A stretch of DNA of 64,000 nt from Sipunculus nudus (GCA_026874595.1 CM049315.1:72213416-72277415); one strand, 5' to 3'. Shown: positions 1 to 10,244, counted from the first letter of the stretch. The notes: a model not told the origin generated them from the letters alone. Program-made: numbers and translations.

Positions 1-440
1 GTATGTCCATATAAACTTTATAAACGGAGGGAAACATGAATGCACAGAGTCATGCAGGAATGCACGATGACACGCGTTTTAGTAAGACAAAGACACGTGT
101 AGGTATGAGCGACAATCAGCGCAGTTTGCTCGTTTTGTGTAGGGTCCATCGGGCCAAATGCCAATTCAGGCCCGCAGCCTACGGGAGGAATTAATTGGCG
201 TAGCGGGGACCACGGCCACTTCCTGGTAAAAACTTGTGAATAAATATACCGGACGGGCTGACCATTTTCTCAGGGCCATAGGAATGTCACCATTCCAGCG
301 TGCCCTCAGACCTGGTCAGACCTGGTCAGACCTAAAACGCGTGCCTGCACATCTGTGCGCATGCAGGTGATTGCTGTCCAAAGTTTCAGTCGCTGTGTCC
401 TTCAGGAAAGGACCCGAACCGTTTTTTTTTTTTTTTTTTT
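1..440. repeat. Module C cassette, copy 1 (poly-T ended)
   Basis: First of eight copies of a GC-richer cassette opening with GTATGTCCATATAAACTTTA and closing with a T19 run at 422-440. It contains a 10-bp direct repeat (ACCTGGTCAG, two and a half copies near 309-333) and ACGCGT, TGCGCATGCA and ACACGTGT motifs. Its composition differs clearly from the AT-rich DNA around it. No open frame or tRNA-like promoter box is recognisable. The copy starts exactly at the window edge, so it may extend further left. Function unknown. Confidence 0.85.
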
Positions 441-442
441 AA

Positions 443-622
443 TTGCTCGCCGGAAATCTTCGATTTCTGCAGGCAGGTTGGCCAGTCGCAAATGTCTGTT
501 TGTTGCTTGCCGGAAATCTTCGATTTCTGCAAGCAGGTTGGTCAGTCGCGGATGTCTGTTTGTTGCTTGCCGGAAATCTTCGATTTCTGCAAGCAGGTTG
601 GTCAGTCGCGGATGTCTGTTTG
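443..622 (+). repeat. Module V: 60-bp minisatellite, 3 units
   Basis: Three head-to-tail 60-bp units begin at 443, 503 and 563. Each carries an imperfect inverted repeat with arms GCTTGCCGGAAATC and GATTTCTGCAAGC around a TTC loop, then GTTGGTCAGTCGCGGATG and TCTGTTTG. The first unit differs (GCTCGCC, GCAGGCAGG). Because 60 is divisible by three, the array stays open in several frames and gives repetitive pseudo-peptides on both strands, which I do not treat as coding. Confidence 0.9.
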
Positions 623-659
623 TCTGTTTGTTTGTTTGTCTGTCTGTCTGTCTGTCTGT
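609..659 (+). repeat. (GTCT/GTTT)n microsatellite
   Basis: Mixed tetranucleotide run of GTCT and GTTT between the 60-bp minisatellite and the GTACTCTCTACAGGCC start of the next module. The same arrangement recurs across the window, for example near 2436-2483, 4158-4193, 10290-10340, 12474-12506, 18618-18668, 24265-24308, 28138-28180, 35907-35960, 48868-48901 and 50298-50322, with varying lengths. Confidence 0.9.
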
Positions 660-1100
660 GTACTCTCTACAGGCCACAATTTTCCAGCAATTGCTTTCAA
701 ACTTATACAGCTGGTAGACAAGCAAAAGTCCTGGAGGCCTATTTTTTTTGGGCATTATAGGTCAAATGTCAAGGGCAAGGTCATCAAAAGTATACAAAAC
801 GGTTTTTTGTTCATATCTGTGTTAATATTGGTCGTATCTACTTCAACAGTAGCTCATTTTAATCGTCATTCCAAGGCCTGTTTTCTGGTATGTAGCTGAC
901 TCAATTTGCGGTAACCATGGTAACGCATTTTTGGGGAAAAGTGCTGATATTTTTCTAAATTTGTCAGTTTTAAAGCTACAGAGGTCTAGTTTTTTGCTTC
1001 AGGTAGCATTCACCTAGTACTACAAGATTCTATTAAGAGTCTCGCAATATCTCGTATAATATCTCGTCAAACGAGATATTTCGAGATTTCAGTAATCTTG
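660..1100 (+). repeat. Module N, 0.44 kb
   Basis: Starts CTCTACAGGCCACAATTTT and carries, in order, a degraded AGGTCA half-site cluster near 768-783, an RFX-like GTAACCATGGTAAC at 911-924, and a perfect hairpin at 1058-1080 (arms AATATCTCGT and ACGAGATATT, loop CAA). The module then runs into the first R331 monomer. The same order recurs in every module N in the window. Confidence 0.85.
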
Positions 1101-1690
1101 CCCTGGAGGCCACAGTTTTGCAGGAATCTTTTTGAAACTGACATATTGAAAGTCCTACACTATTATCTCGAAATCAATTTTTCATTTTTTTAATTCGGCC
1201 GCTAGGGGGCGCTGGGTGCAAACCTCTCCAACATATTATGTTTTGGCAATATCTCCAAAATTATAAGCCTCAATTACAAAAACTATAGTGTTTTTTTTTT
1301 CCTCTATGTCTTCTTCATGAACTCGTTTAGTCATCTGGTCTCAATCTTGTGTCACTTTGTCTGTGTGTCCGTCTGTTTCTCAGTTGTCCTCAAATCCGCT
1401 TGCTTGCCGGTTCTTTGCTTCTCACATATACCATTCTACAGGGGACAGTTTTGAAAGAATCCTTTTAAAACTATTACATCTTATGTCTTACACTAATATC
1501 TCGAAACCCATTTTTTCATTTTCCAGAATTGGCCGCTAGGGGGCGTTGCACATGACCCTCACTCACATATCATTATATTGGCCATATCTCTAAAACCCAA
1601 AGACTCAATTACATAAACTATAGCTTATGTTCTTCCTTTGAGTCTTCCCCATAACCTGGTTAAGTCATCTGGTCTCGGTCTTGTGTCACT
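1100..1690 (+). repeat. R331 tandem monomers, 2 copies
   Basis: Two monomers of about 331 bp with CTCF-like cores at 1197-1214 and 1531-1548, spaced 334 bp. Each monomer runs from GGCCACAGTTTTG through TATCTCGAAA and TTTTTCATTTT to the GGCCGCTAGGGGGCG core, then CATATCATTTTGGCCATATC, ATAAACTATAGCTTATTTTC, and a GTCACTTTGTC-GTCTGTTTCTCAG tract that leads into the next monomer. Confidence 0.88.
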
Positions 1691-1696
1691 TTGTCA

Positions 1697-2135
1697 GTAT
1701 GTCCATATAAACTTTATAAACGGAGGGAAACATGAATGCACAGAGTCATGCAGGAATGCACGATGACACGCGTTTTAGTAAGACAAAGACACGTGTAGGT
1801 ATGAGCGACAATCAGCGCAGTTTGCTCGTTTTGTGTAGGGTCCATCGGGCCAAATGCCAATTCAGGCCCGCAGCCTACGGGAGGAATTAATTGGCGTAGC
1901 GGGGACCACGGCCACTTCCTGGTAAAAACTTGTGAATAAATATACCGGACGGGCTGACCATTTTCTCAGGGCCATAGGAATGTCACCATTCCAGCGTGCC
2001 CTCAGACCTGGTCAGACCTGGTCAGACCTAAAACGCGTGCCTGCACATCTGTGCGCATGCAGGTGATTGCTGTCCAAAGTTTCAGTCGCTGTGTCCTTCA
2101 GGAAAGGACCCGAACCGTTTTTTTTTTTTTTTTTT
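1697..2135. repeat. Module C cassette, copy 2
   Basis: Near-identical to the copy at 1-440, with a T18 run at 2118-2135. It lies 1,696 bp downstream of that copy, which defines a composite C-V-N-R331 unit of about 1.7 kb. Confidence 0.9.
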
Positions 2136-2137
2136 AA

Positions 2138-2449
2138 TTGCTCGCCGGAAATCTTCGATTTCTGCAGGCAGGTTGGCCAGTCGCAAATGTCTGTTTGTTG
2201 CTTGCCGGAAATCTTCGATTTCTGCAAGCAGGTTGGTCAGTCGCGGATGTCTGTTTGTTGCTTGCCGGAAATCTTCGATTTCTGCAAGCAGGTTGGTCAG
2301 TCGCGGATGTCTGTTTGTCTGTTTGTTTGTTGCTTGCCGGAAATCTTCGATTTCTGCAAGCAGGTTGGTCAGTCGCGGATGTCTGTTTGTTGCTTGCCGG
2401 AAATCTTCGATTTCTGCAAGCAGGTTGGTCAGTCGCGGATGTCTGTTTG
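2138..2449 (+). repeat. 60-bp minisatellite, 5 units (longest array)
   Basis: Units start at 2138, 2198, 2258, 2330 and 2390. A 12-bp GTTT/GTCT insertion separates the third and fourth. This is the longest of the module V arrays; the others have two to four units. Confidence 0.9.
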
Positions 2450-2489
2450 TCTGTTTGTTTGTTTGTTTGTCTGTCTGTCTGTGTACTCT

Positions 2490-2950
2490 CTACAGGCCAC
2501 AATTTTCCAGCAATTGCTTTCAAACTTATAAAGCTGGTAGACAAGCAAAAGTCCTGGAGGCCTATTGTTTTTGGGCATTATAGGTCAAATGTCAAGGTCA
2601 AGGTCATCAAAAGTATACAAAACGGTTTTTTGTTCATATCTGTGTTAATATTGGTCGTATCTACTTCAACAGTAGCTCATTTTAATCGTCATTCCAAGGC
2701 CTGTCTTCTGGTGTGTAGCTGACTCAAATTTGCCGTAACCATGGTTACGAATTTTCGGGAAAAAGTCATGATATTCTGAAATAAGGGGTCTTATTTTTCT
2801 AACTTTGTCAGTTTTAAAGCTAGAGAGGTCTAGTTTTTTGCATGAGGTAGCATTTAACAAGTACTGCAAGATTTTATTAAAATTCTCGCGATATCTCGTT
2901 CAATATCTCGTCAAACGAGATATTTCGAGATTTCAGTAATCTTGCCCTGG
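2490..2950 (+). repeat. Module N
   Basis: Contains AAGGTCAAGGTCATC near 2595-2609, the perfect palindrome GTAACCATGGTTAC at 2735-2748, and the AATATCTCGT/ACGAGATATT hairpin at 2902-2924. It is nearly identical to 6,581-7,041 (offset 4,091 bp) and 14,914-15,374. Confidence 0.85.
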
Positions 2951-3535
2951 AGGCCACAGTTTTGCAGGAATCTTTTTGAAACTGACATATCGTAAGTCCT
3001 ACACTATTATCTCGAAAAAAATTTTTCATTTTTTGAATTCGGCCGCTAGGGGGCGCTGGGTGCAAACCTCTCCAACATATCATGTTTTGGCAATACCTTC
3101 AAAATTATAAAGCTCAATTACATAAACCACAGCTTATTTTCTTCCTCTGAGTCTTTCCAAAATCCTGGTGTAGTCATTTCGACTCAATCTTGAGTCACTT
3201 TGTCAGTGTGTCCGTCTGTTTCTCAGTTGTCCTCAAATCCGCTTGCTTGCCGGTTCTTGCGTCTCACATATAGCATTCTACAGGACACAATTTTGAAAGA
3301 ATCCTTTTAAAACTATTACATCTTATGTCTTACACTAATATCTCGAAACCGATTTTTCATTTTCCAGAATTGGCCGCTAGGGGGCGCTGCACATGACCCT
3401 GACACACATATCATCATATTGGCCATATCTCTAAAACCCAAAGACTCAATTACATAAACCATAGCTTATGTTCTTCGTCTGAGTCTTCTCCATAACCTGG
3501 TTAAGTCATCTGGTCTCGGTCTTGTGTCACTTTGT
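2950..3535 (+). repeat. R331 monomers, 2 copies
   Basis: CTCF-like cores at 3041-3058 and 3372-3389, spacing 331 bp. Nearly identical to the pair at 7132 and 7463. Confidence 0.88.
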
Positions 3536-3537
3536 CA

Positions 3538-3967
3538 GTATGTCCATATAAACTTTATAAACGGAGGGAAACCTGACTGCACAGAGTCATGCAGGAATGC
3601 ACGATGACACGCGTTTTAGTAAGACAAAGACTCGTGTAGGTATGAGCGACAATCAGCGCAGTTTGCTCGTTTTGTGTAGGGTCCATCGGGCCAAATGCCA
3701 ATAAGGGCCCGCAGCCGACGGGATGAATTAATTGGCGTAGCGGGGACCACGGCCATTTCCTGGTAAAAACTTGTGAATAAATATACCGGACGGGCTGACC
3801 ATTTTCTCAGGGCCATAGGAATGTCACCATTCCAGTGTGCCCTCAGACCTGGTCAGACCTGGTCAGACCTAAAACGCGTGCCTGCACATCTGTGCGCATG
3901 CAGGTGATTGCTGTCCAAAGTTTCGGTCGGTGAGTCCTTCAGGAAAGGACCCGAACCGTTTTTTTTT
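3538..3967. repeat. Module C cassette, copy 3 (short poly-T)
   Basis: Same cassette but with only T9 (3959-3967), GCCGACGGGATG in place of GCCTACGGGAGG, and CGGTCGGTGAGTCC in place of CAGTCGCTGTGTCC. It shares these features with the copies at 7629 and 15962, which together form a sub-family. Confidence 0.9.
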
Positions 3968-3969
3968 AA

Positions 3970-4161
3970 TTGCTTGCCGGAAATCTTCCATTTCTGCAGG
4001 CAGGTTGGCCAGTCGCAAATCTCTGTTTATTGCTTGCCGGAAATCTTCGATTTCTGCAAGCAGGTTGGTCAGTCGCGGATGTCTGTTTGTCTGTTTGTTT
4101 GTTGCTTGCCGGAAATCTTCGATTTCTGCAAGCAGGTTGGTCAGTCGCGGATGTCTGTTTG
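3970..4161 (+). repeat. 60-bp minisatellite, 3 units
   Basis: Units start at 3970, 4030 and 4102, with a 12-bp GTTT/GTCT spacer before the third. A (GTCT/GTTT)n run follows to about 4193. Confidence 0.88.
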
Positions 4162-4193
4162 TCTGTTTGTTTGTTTGTTTGTCTGTCTGTCTG

Positions 4194-4630
4194 TGTACTC
4201 TCTACAGGCCACAATTTTCCAGCAATTGCTTTCAAACTTATACAGCTGGTAGACAAGCAAAAGTCCTGGAGGCCTATTGTTTTTGGGCATTATAGGTCAA
4301 ATGTCAAGGTCAAGGTCATCAAAAGTATACAAAACGGTTTTTTGTTCATATCTGTGTTAATATTGATCGTATCTACTTCAACAGTAACTCATTTTGATCG
4401 TCATTCCAAGGCCTGTCTTCTGGTGTGTAGCTGACTCAATTTGCGGTAACCATGGTAAGCATTTTTGGGGAAAAGTGCTGATATTTTTCTAAATTTGTCA
4501 GTTTTAAAGCTACAGAGGTCTAGTTTTTTGCTTCAGGTAGCATTCACCTAGTACTACAAGATTCTATTAAGAGTCTCACAATATCTCGTATAATATCTCG
4601 TCAAACGAGATATTTCGAGATTTCAGTAAT
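4194..4630 (+). repeat. Module N
   Basis: AAGGTCAAGGTCATC near 4306-4320, RFX-like GTAACCATGGTAAG with one changed end base at 4446-4459, and an intact hairpin at 4592-4614. This is the last module before the 8.33-kb tandem duplication. Confidence 0.82.
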
Positions 4631-4689
4631 CTTGCACTGGAGGCCACAGTTTTGCAGGAATCTTTTTGAAACTGACATATCTTAAGTCC

Positions 4690-6190
4690 TACACTATTAT
4701 CTCGAAATCAATTTTTCATTTTTTTAATTCGGCCACTAGGGGGCGCTGGGTGCAAACCTCTCCAACATATCATGTTTTGGCAATATCTCCAAAATTATAA
4801 GCCTCAATTACAAAAACTATAGTTTTTTTTTTCCTCTAAGTCTTCTTCATGAACTCATTTAGTCATCTGGTCTCAATCTTGTGTCACTTTGTCTGTGTGT
4901 CCGTCTGTTTCTCAGTTGTCCTCAAATCCGCTTGCTTGCCGGTTCTTGCGTCTCACATATAGCATTCTACAGGCCACAGTTTTGAAAGAATCTTTTTAAA
5001 ACTATTACATCTTATGTCTTACACTAATATCTCCAAACCGATTTTTCATTTTCCAGAATTGGCCGCTAGTGGGCGGTGCACTCAAACTTGCACAACATAT
5101 CATTTTTTGGCCATATCTCCAAAACTATAAACATCATTCACATAAACTATAGCTTATTTTCTTCCTCTGGGTCTTTCTAAAAACCTGGTGTATTCATTTG
5201 GTCTCAATCTTGAGTCACTTTGTCTGTGTGTCCGTCTGTTTCTCAGTTGTCCTCAAATTCGCTTGCTTGCCGGTTCTTGCGTTTCACATATAGCATTCTA
5301 CAGGCCACAGTTTTGAAAGAATCCTTTTAAAACTATTACATCTTATGTCTTACACTAATATCTCGAAACCGATTTTTCATTTTCCAGAATTGGCCGCTAG
5401 GGGGCGGTGCACTCAAACTTGCACAACATATCATTTTTTGGCCATATCTCCAAAACTATAAACATCATTTACATAAACTATAGCTTATTTTCTTCCTCTG
5501 GGTCTTTCCAAAAACCTAGTGTATTCATTTGGTCTCAATCTTGAGTCACTTTGTCTGTGTGTCCGTCTGTTTCTCAGTTGTCCTCAAATTCGCTTGCTTG
5601 CCGGTTCTTGCGTCTCACATATAGCATTCTACAGGCCACAGTTTTGAAAGAATCCTTTCAAAACTATTACATCTTATGTCTTACACTAATATCTCGAAAC
5701 CGATTTTTCATTTTCCAGAATTGGCCGCTAGGGGGTGGTGCACTCAAACTTGCACAACATATCATTTTTTGGCCATATCTCCAAAACTATAAACATCATT
5801 TACATAAACTATAGCTTATTTTCTTCCTCTAGGTCTTTCCAAAAACCTGGTGTATTCATTTGGTCTCAATCTTGAGTCACTTTGTCTGTGTGTCCGTCTG
5901 TTTCTCAGTTGTCCTCAAATTCGCTTGCTTTCCGGTTCTTGCGTCTCACATATAGCATTCTACAGGCCACAGTTTTGAAAGAATCCTTTTAAAACTATTA
6001 CATCTTATGTCTTACACTAATATCTCGAAACCGACTTTTCATTTTACAGAATTGGCCGCTAGGGGGCGGTGCACTCAAACTTGCACAACATGTCATTTTT
6101 TGGCCATATCTCCAAAACTATTAACCTCATTTACATAAATTATAGCTTATTATCTTCCTCTTAGGTTTATTCATAACATGATTAAGTCAT
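4690..6190 (+). repeat. R331 tandem array, 5 monomers
   Basis: CTCF-like cores lie at 4731, 5061, 5392, 5723 and 6054, with spacings of 330, 331, 331 and 331 bp. The core at 4731 reads GGCCACTAGGGGGCGCTG; later ones are GCCGCTAGGGGGCGGTG with single changes (AGTGGGCGG at 5061, GGGGGTGG at 5723). The third and fourth monomers differ by only a few bases. This is the clearest uninterrupted R331 array. Confidence 0.92.
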
Positions 6191-6552
6191 CTGTTCTCAA
6201 TCTTGGGTCAGTATGTTTGCCTGTTTGTCAGTTGTCCTCACTTTGCCTGCTTCCTGGTTCTTGCGTCTCACATGTAGCATTCTACTGGCCACAGTTTTGA
6301 AGGAATCGTTTTGTAAATTACACTTGTCATATATCGTGATGATATCTGGAAGTCCTATGTTTATTATTTAAATAAGTCAAAGGTCAAGGTCAAGGTGATC
6401 AAAATATATCAAAATCTTATTTTCTTTAGAACTTTGTTAATATTGGTTCTTTCTTCACAAACTATGGATTATTTTCTTTCACTTTGACACTGCTCGTTCA
6501 TCTGACTAACCTTACATCATTTCCGGCAAGCGCGTGACCTCAGGTCATCTAG
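6190..6552 (+). mobile_element. R331-derived segment with hairpin-CTAG end
   Basis: A diverged R331-like stretch without the CTCF-like core. It carries AAGGTCAAGGTCAAGGTGATC near 6380 and ends TTTCCGGCAAGC, then the palindrome TGACCTCAGGTCA at 6535-6547, then TCTAG and T. A hairpin just before CTAG followed by T resembles a Helitron/Helentron terminus. Equivalent ends occur at 14868, 22509, 26005, 33772 and 50280. That the element ends here is inference. Confidence 0.5.
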
Positions 6553-7040
6553 TTTGTTTGTCTGTCTGTCTGTGTACTCTCTACAGGCCACAATTTTCCA
6601 CCAATTGCTTTCAAACTTATAAAGCTGGTAGACAAGCAAAAGTCCTGGAGGCCTATTGTTTTTGGGCATTATAGGTCAAATGTCAAGGTCAAGGTCATCA
6701 AAAGATTACAAAACGGTTTTTTGTTCATATCTGTGTTAATATTGGTCCTATCTACTTCAACAGTAGCTCATTTTAATCGTCATTCCAAGGCCTGTCTTCT
6801 GGTGTGTAGCTGACTCAAATTTGCCGTAACCATGGTTACGAATTTTTGGGAAAAAGTCATGATATTCTGAAATAAGGGGTCTTATTTTTCTAACTTTGTC
6901 AGTTTTAAAGCTAGAGAGGTCTAGTTTTTTGCATGAGGTAGCATTTAACAAGTACTGCAAGATTTTATTAAAATTCTCGCGATATCTCGTTCAATATCTC
7001 GTCAAACGAGATATTTCGAGATTTCAGTAATCTTGCCCTG
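6553..7040 (+). repeat. GTCT microsatellite plus module N
   Basis: Short GTTT/GTCT run, then CTCTACAGGCCACAATTTT, an AGGTCA cluster near 6,680-6,700, the palindrome GTAACCATGGTTAC at 6826-6839 and the hairpin at 6993-7015. Confidence 0.85.
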
Positions 7041-7622
7041 GAGGCCACAGTTTTGCAGGAATCTTTTTGAAACTGACATATCGTAAGTCCTACACTATTA
7101 TCTCGAAACAACTTTTTCATTTTTTGAATTCGGCCGCTAGGGGGCGCTGGGTGCAAACCTCTCCAACATATCATGTTTTGGCAATACCTTCAAAATTATA
7201 AAGCTCAATTACATAAACCACAGCTTATTTTCTTCCTCTGAGTCTTTCCAAAATCCTGGTGTAGTCATTTCGACTCAATCTTGAGTCACTTTGTCAGTGT
7301 GTCCGTCTGTTTCTCAGTTGTCCTCAAATCCGCTTGCTTGCCGGTTCTTGCGTCTCACATATAGCATTCTACAGGACACAGTTTTGAAAGAATCCTTTTA
7401 AAACTATTACATCTTATGTCTTACACTAATATCTCGAAACCGATTTTTCATTTTCCAGAATTGGCTGCTAGGGGGCGCTGCACATGACCCTGACACACAT
7501 ATCATCATATTGGCCATATCTCTAAAACCCAAAGACTCAATTACATAAACTATAGCTTATGTTCTTCCTTTGAGTCTTCCCCATAACCTGGTTAAGTCAT
7601 CTGGTCTCGGTCTTGTGTCACT
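7040..7622 (+). repeat. R331 monomers, 2 copies
   Basis: CTCF-like cores at 7132-7149 and 7463-7480 (the second begins GGCTGCTAGGGGG). Offset from the pair at 3041/3372 is 4,091 bp. Confidence 0.88.
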
Positions 7623-7628
7623 TTGTCA

Positions 7629-8058
7629 GTATGTCCATATAAACTTTATAAACGGAGGGAAACATGAATGCACAGAGTCATGCAGGAATGCACGATGACA
7701 CGCGTTTTAGTAAGACAAAGACTCGTGTAGGTATGAGCGACAATCAGCGCAGTTTGCTCGTTTTGTGTAGGGTCCATCGGGCCAAATGCCAATTCAGGCC
7801 CGCAGCCGACGGGATGAATTAATTGGCGTAGCGGGGACCACGGCCATTTCCTGGTAAAAACTTGTGAATAAATATACCGGACGGGCTGACCATTTTCTCA
7901 GGGCCATAGGAATGTCACCATTCCAGTGTGCCCTCAGACCTGGTCAGACCTGGTCAGACCTAAAACGCGTGCCTGCACATCTGTGCGCATGCAGGTGATT
8001 GCTGTCCAAAGTTTCGGTCGGTGAGTCCTTCAGGAAAGGACCCGAACCGTTTTTTTTT
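7629..8058. repeat. Module C cassette, copy 4 (T9)
   Basis: T9 sub-family copy with T-run at 8050-8058, followed by two 60-bp minisatellite units at 8061 and 8121. It has three partial ACCTGGTCAG repeats. Confidence 0.9.
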
Positions 8059-8060
8059 AA

Positions 8061-8180
8061 TTGCTTGCCGGAAATCTTCCATTTCTGCAGGCAGGTTGGC
8101 CAGTCGCAAATCTCTGTTTATTGCTTGCCGGAAATCTTCGATTTCTGCAAGCAGGTTGGTCAGTCGCGGATGTCTGTTTG
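8061..8180 (+). repeat. 60-bp minisatellite, 2 units
   Basis: Two units identical in layout to those at 3970 and 4030. A GTTT/GTCT run joins them to the variant hairpin at 8195. Confidence 0.88.
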
Positions 8181-8194
8181 TCTGTTTGTTTGTT

Positions 8195-9316
8195 GCTTGC
8201 CGGAATCAAAGATTTCGGCAAGCATATTGCTCAGTTGCGTATGTCTGTTTGTCTGTTTGTTTGTCTGCACTCTCCTGGCCACAATTTTGCCACAATCACC
8301 TTGAAACTTACAGGGATGATAAAAAACATAATTTCTAGGTGCCCTATTGTTTTTGGTTAAAATAGGTCAAAGGTCAAGGTCAAGGTCACGACAGGTATGG
8401 TTAACGGTTTTTGCACTATAACTTCGCCATAATTAGGCTTATCCACTTCTGCAATAGCTCATTTTTTTCGTCATCACCTGGCCTTTCTTTTGACATGTAG
8501 CTTACTTAAATTTGCTGTTACCATGGTTACGCAATTTTGGGGAGAAATCATGGAATTTCCTGATATTTTTCAAATTTGCAGCAATCGTACTGATTCTGAG
8601 ATATTTTATGTAACACAAGAATATCTCGAAATTGCTTTTTTCAGATTTTGGAAATGGCCGCCAGGGGGCGTTGCAGATGAAAAAACATGAAAATTTGTTT
8701 TGGTGCTATACCTCCAGAACTATTAAACATTGGGCCATTTCCATCACAGCACCTTCAACTGGGGTCTATGGGCTTATTTTTGCGCATAGGTGCCAAAGTG
8801 CGCCATTGCCAGATTTCTCTATTTTTGGGGTAAAACTTTTGAATTTTGAAAATATGCAGTTTTCAGCTTCTAACTCTGTCAGTTTTTATGCTGGAGAGGT
8901 CAATTTTTTTGCATCTTGTAGCCCTTGGTGAGCTCTCGGTGATCCAATCAAAAATCTTGCAAAATCTCGCACCGTTTCTCGTCAAACGAGAGTCTTCGAG
9001 ATTTCATTAAATATGACCTACAGGTTGCATTTTTTTAACAATGGCTTTGAAATTGATATATTTTGTGTTATTTATAAATATCTCGAAATCAGTTTTTCAT
9101 TTTTTGGAAATAGCCACCAGGGGGCGTGGTACCTGAAACACTGTAACATATCATTTTTCTGCAATATCTAAAATAATCTTAAACATGGCACAATTTTTAT
9201 CGTTGTTTCTTAAACTAGGAACATTGGCTTATTCCTCCGCACATGTAGCTTTGTGCTGTCGTTACCATGGTTACCAAATTTGTGGGTTAAACTTGACGAT
9301 CTGAAAATATGCAGTT
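8195..9316 (+). mobile_element. Long N-type element start and body, 1.1 kb
   Basis: Starts with a strong hairpin at 8195-8223 (arms GCTTGCCGGAATC and GATTTCGGCAAGC, loop AAA, one mismatch), then GTTT/GTCT and CTGGCCACAATTTTGCC. A DR1-type AGGTCAAAGGTCA at 8364-8376 runs into further half-sites. RFX-like GTTACCATGGTTAC occurs at 8517-8530 and 9261-9274, and CTCF-like cores at 8656-8673 (GGCCGCCAGGGGGCGTTG) and 9112-9129 (AGCCACCAGGGGGCGTGG). A frame open in the copies at 16.8, 26.3 and 34.1 kb is broken here by one extra T, which argues against coding. Confidence 0.7.
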
Positions 9317-10240
9317 TTTGGCTTCTATCTCGGTTAATATTTATGTGTCAAGGGTCTAGTTTTTTGCATAAGGCTGCTTCCCCTTGGTTCTGAGTCATTC
9401 AATTGCAAGTCTCGTCAAATTTCGCTCGGTTTATCGTCAAACGAGAAAAAACGAGATTTCACGGAAATGCTTATAACTCGGCGACTTTTACAGCTACACA
9501 GGTGTAGTTTTCGGCATTTCATAACATATGACCAGCTTGACACGCCAGAAAAGAAATCAGGCCACATCTCGCACCATATCTCGTCAAGCGAGAAAAAACG
9601 AGATATCATGGAAATGCTTATAACTAGGCGACTTTTACAGCTACTCAGGTCTAGTTTATGGCATTTGGTAACATTTGGCCAACTTGAAATAGTAAAACTG
9701 CGATACTTGGCGAAATCTCGCACTATATCTGGTCAAATGTGGAAAAACGAGATTTCACAGAAATGCATATAAGTCGGCGACTTTCACGGCTAGACAGGTC
9801 TAGTTTTTGGCATTCATTAACATTTGGACGGCTTGACATGACAAACCTGCAAGACTGGCCAAATCTCGCACCATATCTCGTGAAACGATAAAAAAGGAGA
9901 TTTCACAGAAATACTAATAACTCGGCAACTTTTACAGCTAGACAGATGTAGTTTTCGCCATTTCATAACATTTAGAGAGTTTGATATGACAAATCTACAA
10001 GACTGGCCAAATCCTGCACCATATCTCGTCAAACGAGAAAACACGAGAGTACACGGAAATGCTTATAACTCGGCGACTTTTACAGCTAGACGGATCTAGT
10101 TTTCGCCATTTTGTAACGTTTGGCCGTCTTGACATAATAAAACTGCTCGTCTTGCCAAATCTCGTACTATATCTCGTCAAGCGAGAAAAAAACATGATTT
10201 CACGTAAATGCTGATAACACGGCGACTTTTGCAGCTAGTT
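9317..10240 (+). repeat. R148 tandem array, about 6 monomers
   Basis: The GAAATG landmark recurs at 9464, 9611, 9760, 9908 and 10056, and a variant at about 10205: spacings 147, 149, 148, 148 and 149 bp. Each diverged monomer has TCTCGTCAAACGAGA or a close variant, then GAGATTTCAC, GAAATGCTTATAACTCGGCG, ACTTTTACAGCTA and GGTCTAGTTTT. The same block arrangement appears once in each module N, so R148 and part of N probably share an ancestor. The open frames on both strands are shadows of this array. Confidence 0.9.
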
Positions 10241-10244
10241 TGTT

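Noticed and set aside
1-440. Cassette C as a Pol III SINE with a T-run terminator
   Set aside because: I could not find convincing A-box and B-box sequences, and a poly-T on this side does not fit a normal retroposon tail. Origin left open.
355-899. Overlapping open frames rich in SVCLFVC and LPEIFDFCKQ peptide repeats (also at 2.1, 4.0, 8.0, 16.3, 24.0, 31.9, 39.7 and 41.1 kb)
   Set aside because: They arise from 60-bp and GTCT/GTTT repeats that lack stops in several frames on both strands at once. No start context, domain or codon signature supports coding.
443-2449. CRISPR-like look of regularly spaced palindromic 60-bp repeats
   Set aside because: There are no unique spacers: the whole 60-bp unit repeats, no cas-like gene is present, and the surroundings look like animal repeat DNA.
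6535-6547. TGACCTCAGGTCA as a genuine nuclear-receptor everted repeat
   Set aside because: It occurs only at the hairpin-CTAG ends and varies to CGACCTATGGTCG while staying palindromic, so a structural terminal role is the simpler reading.
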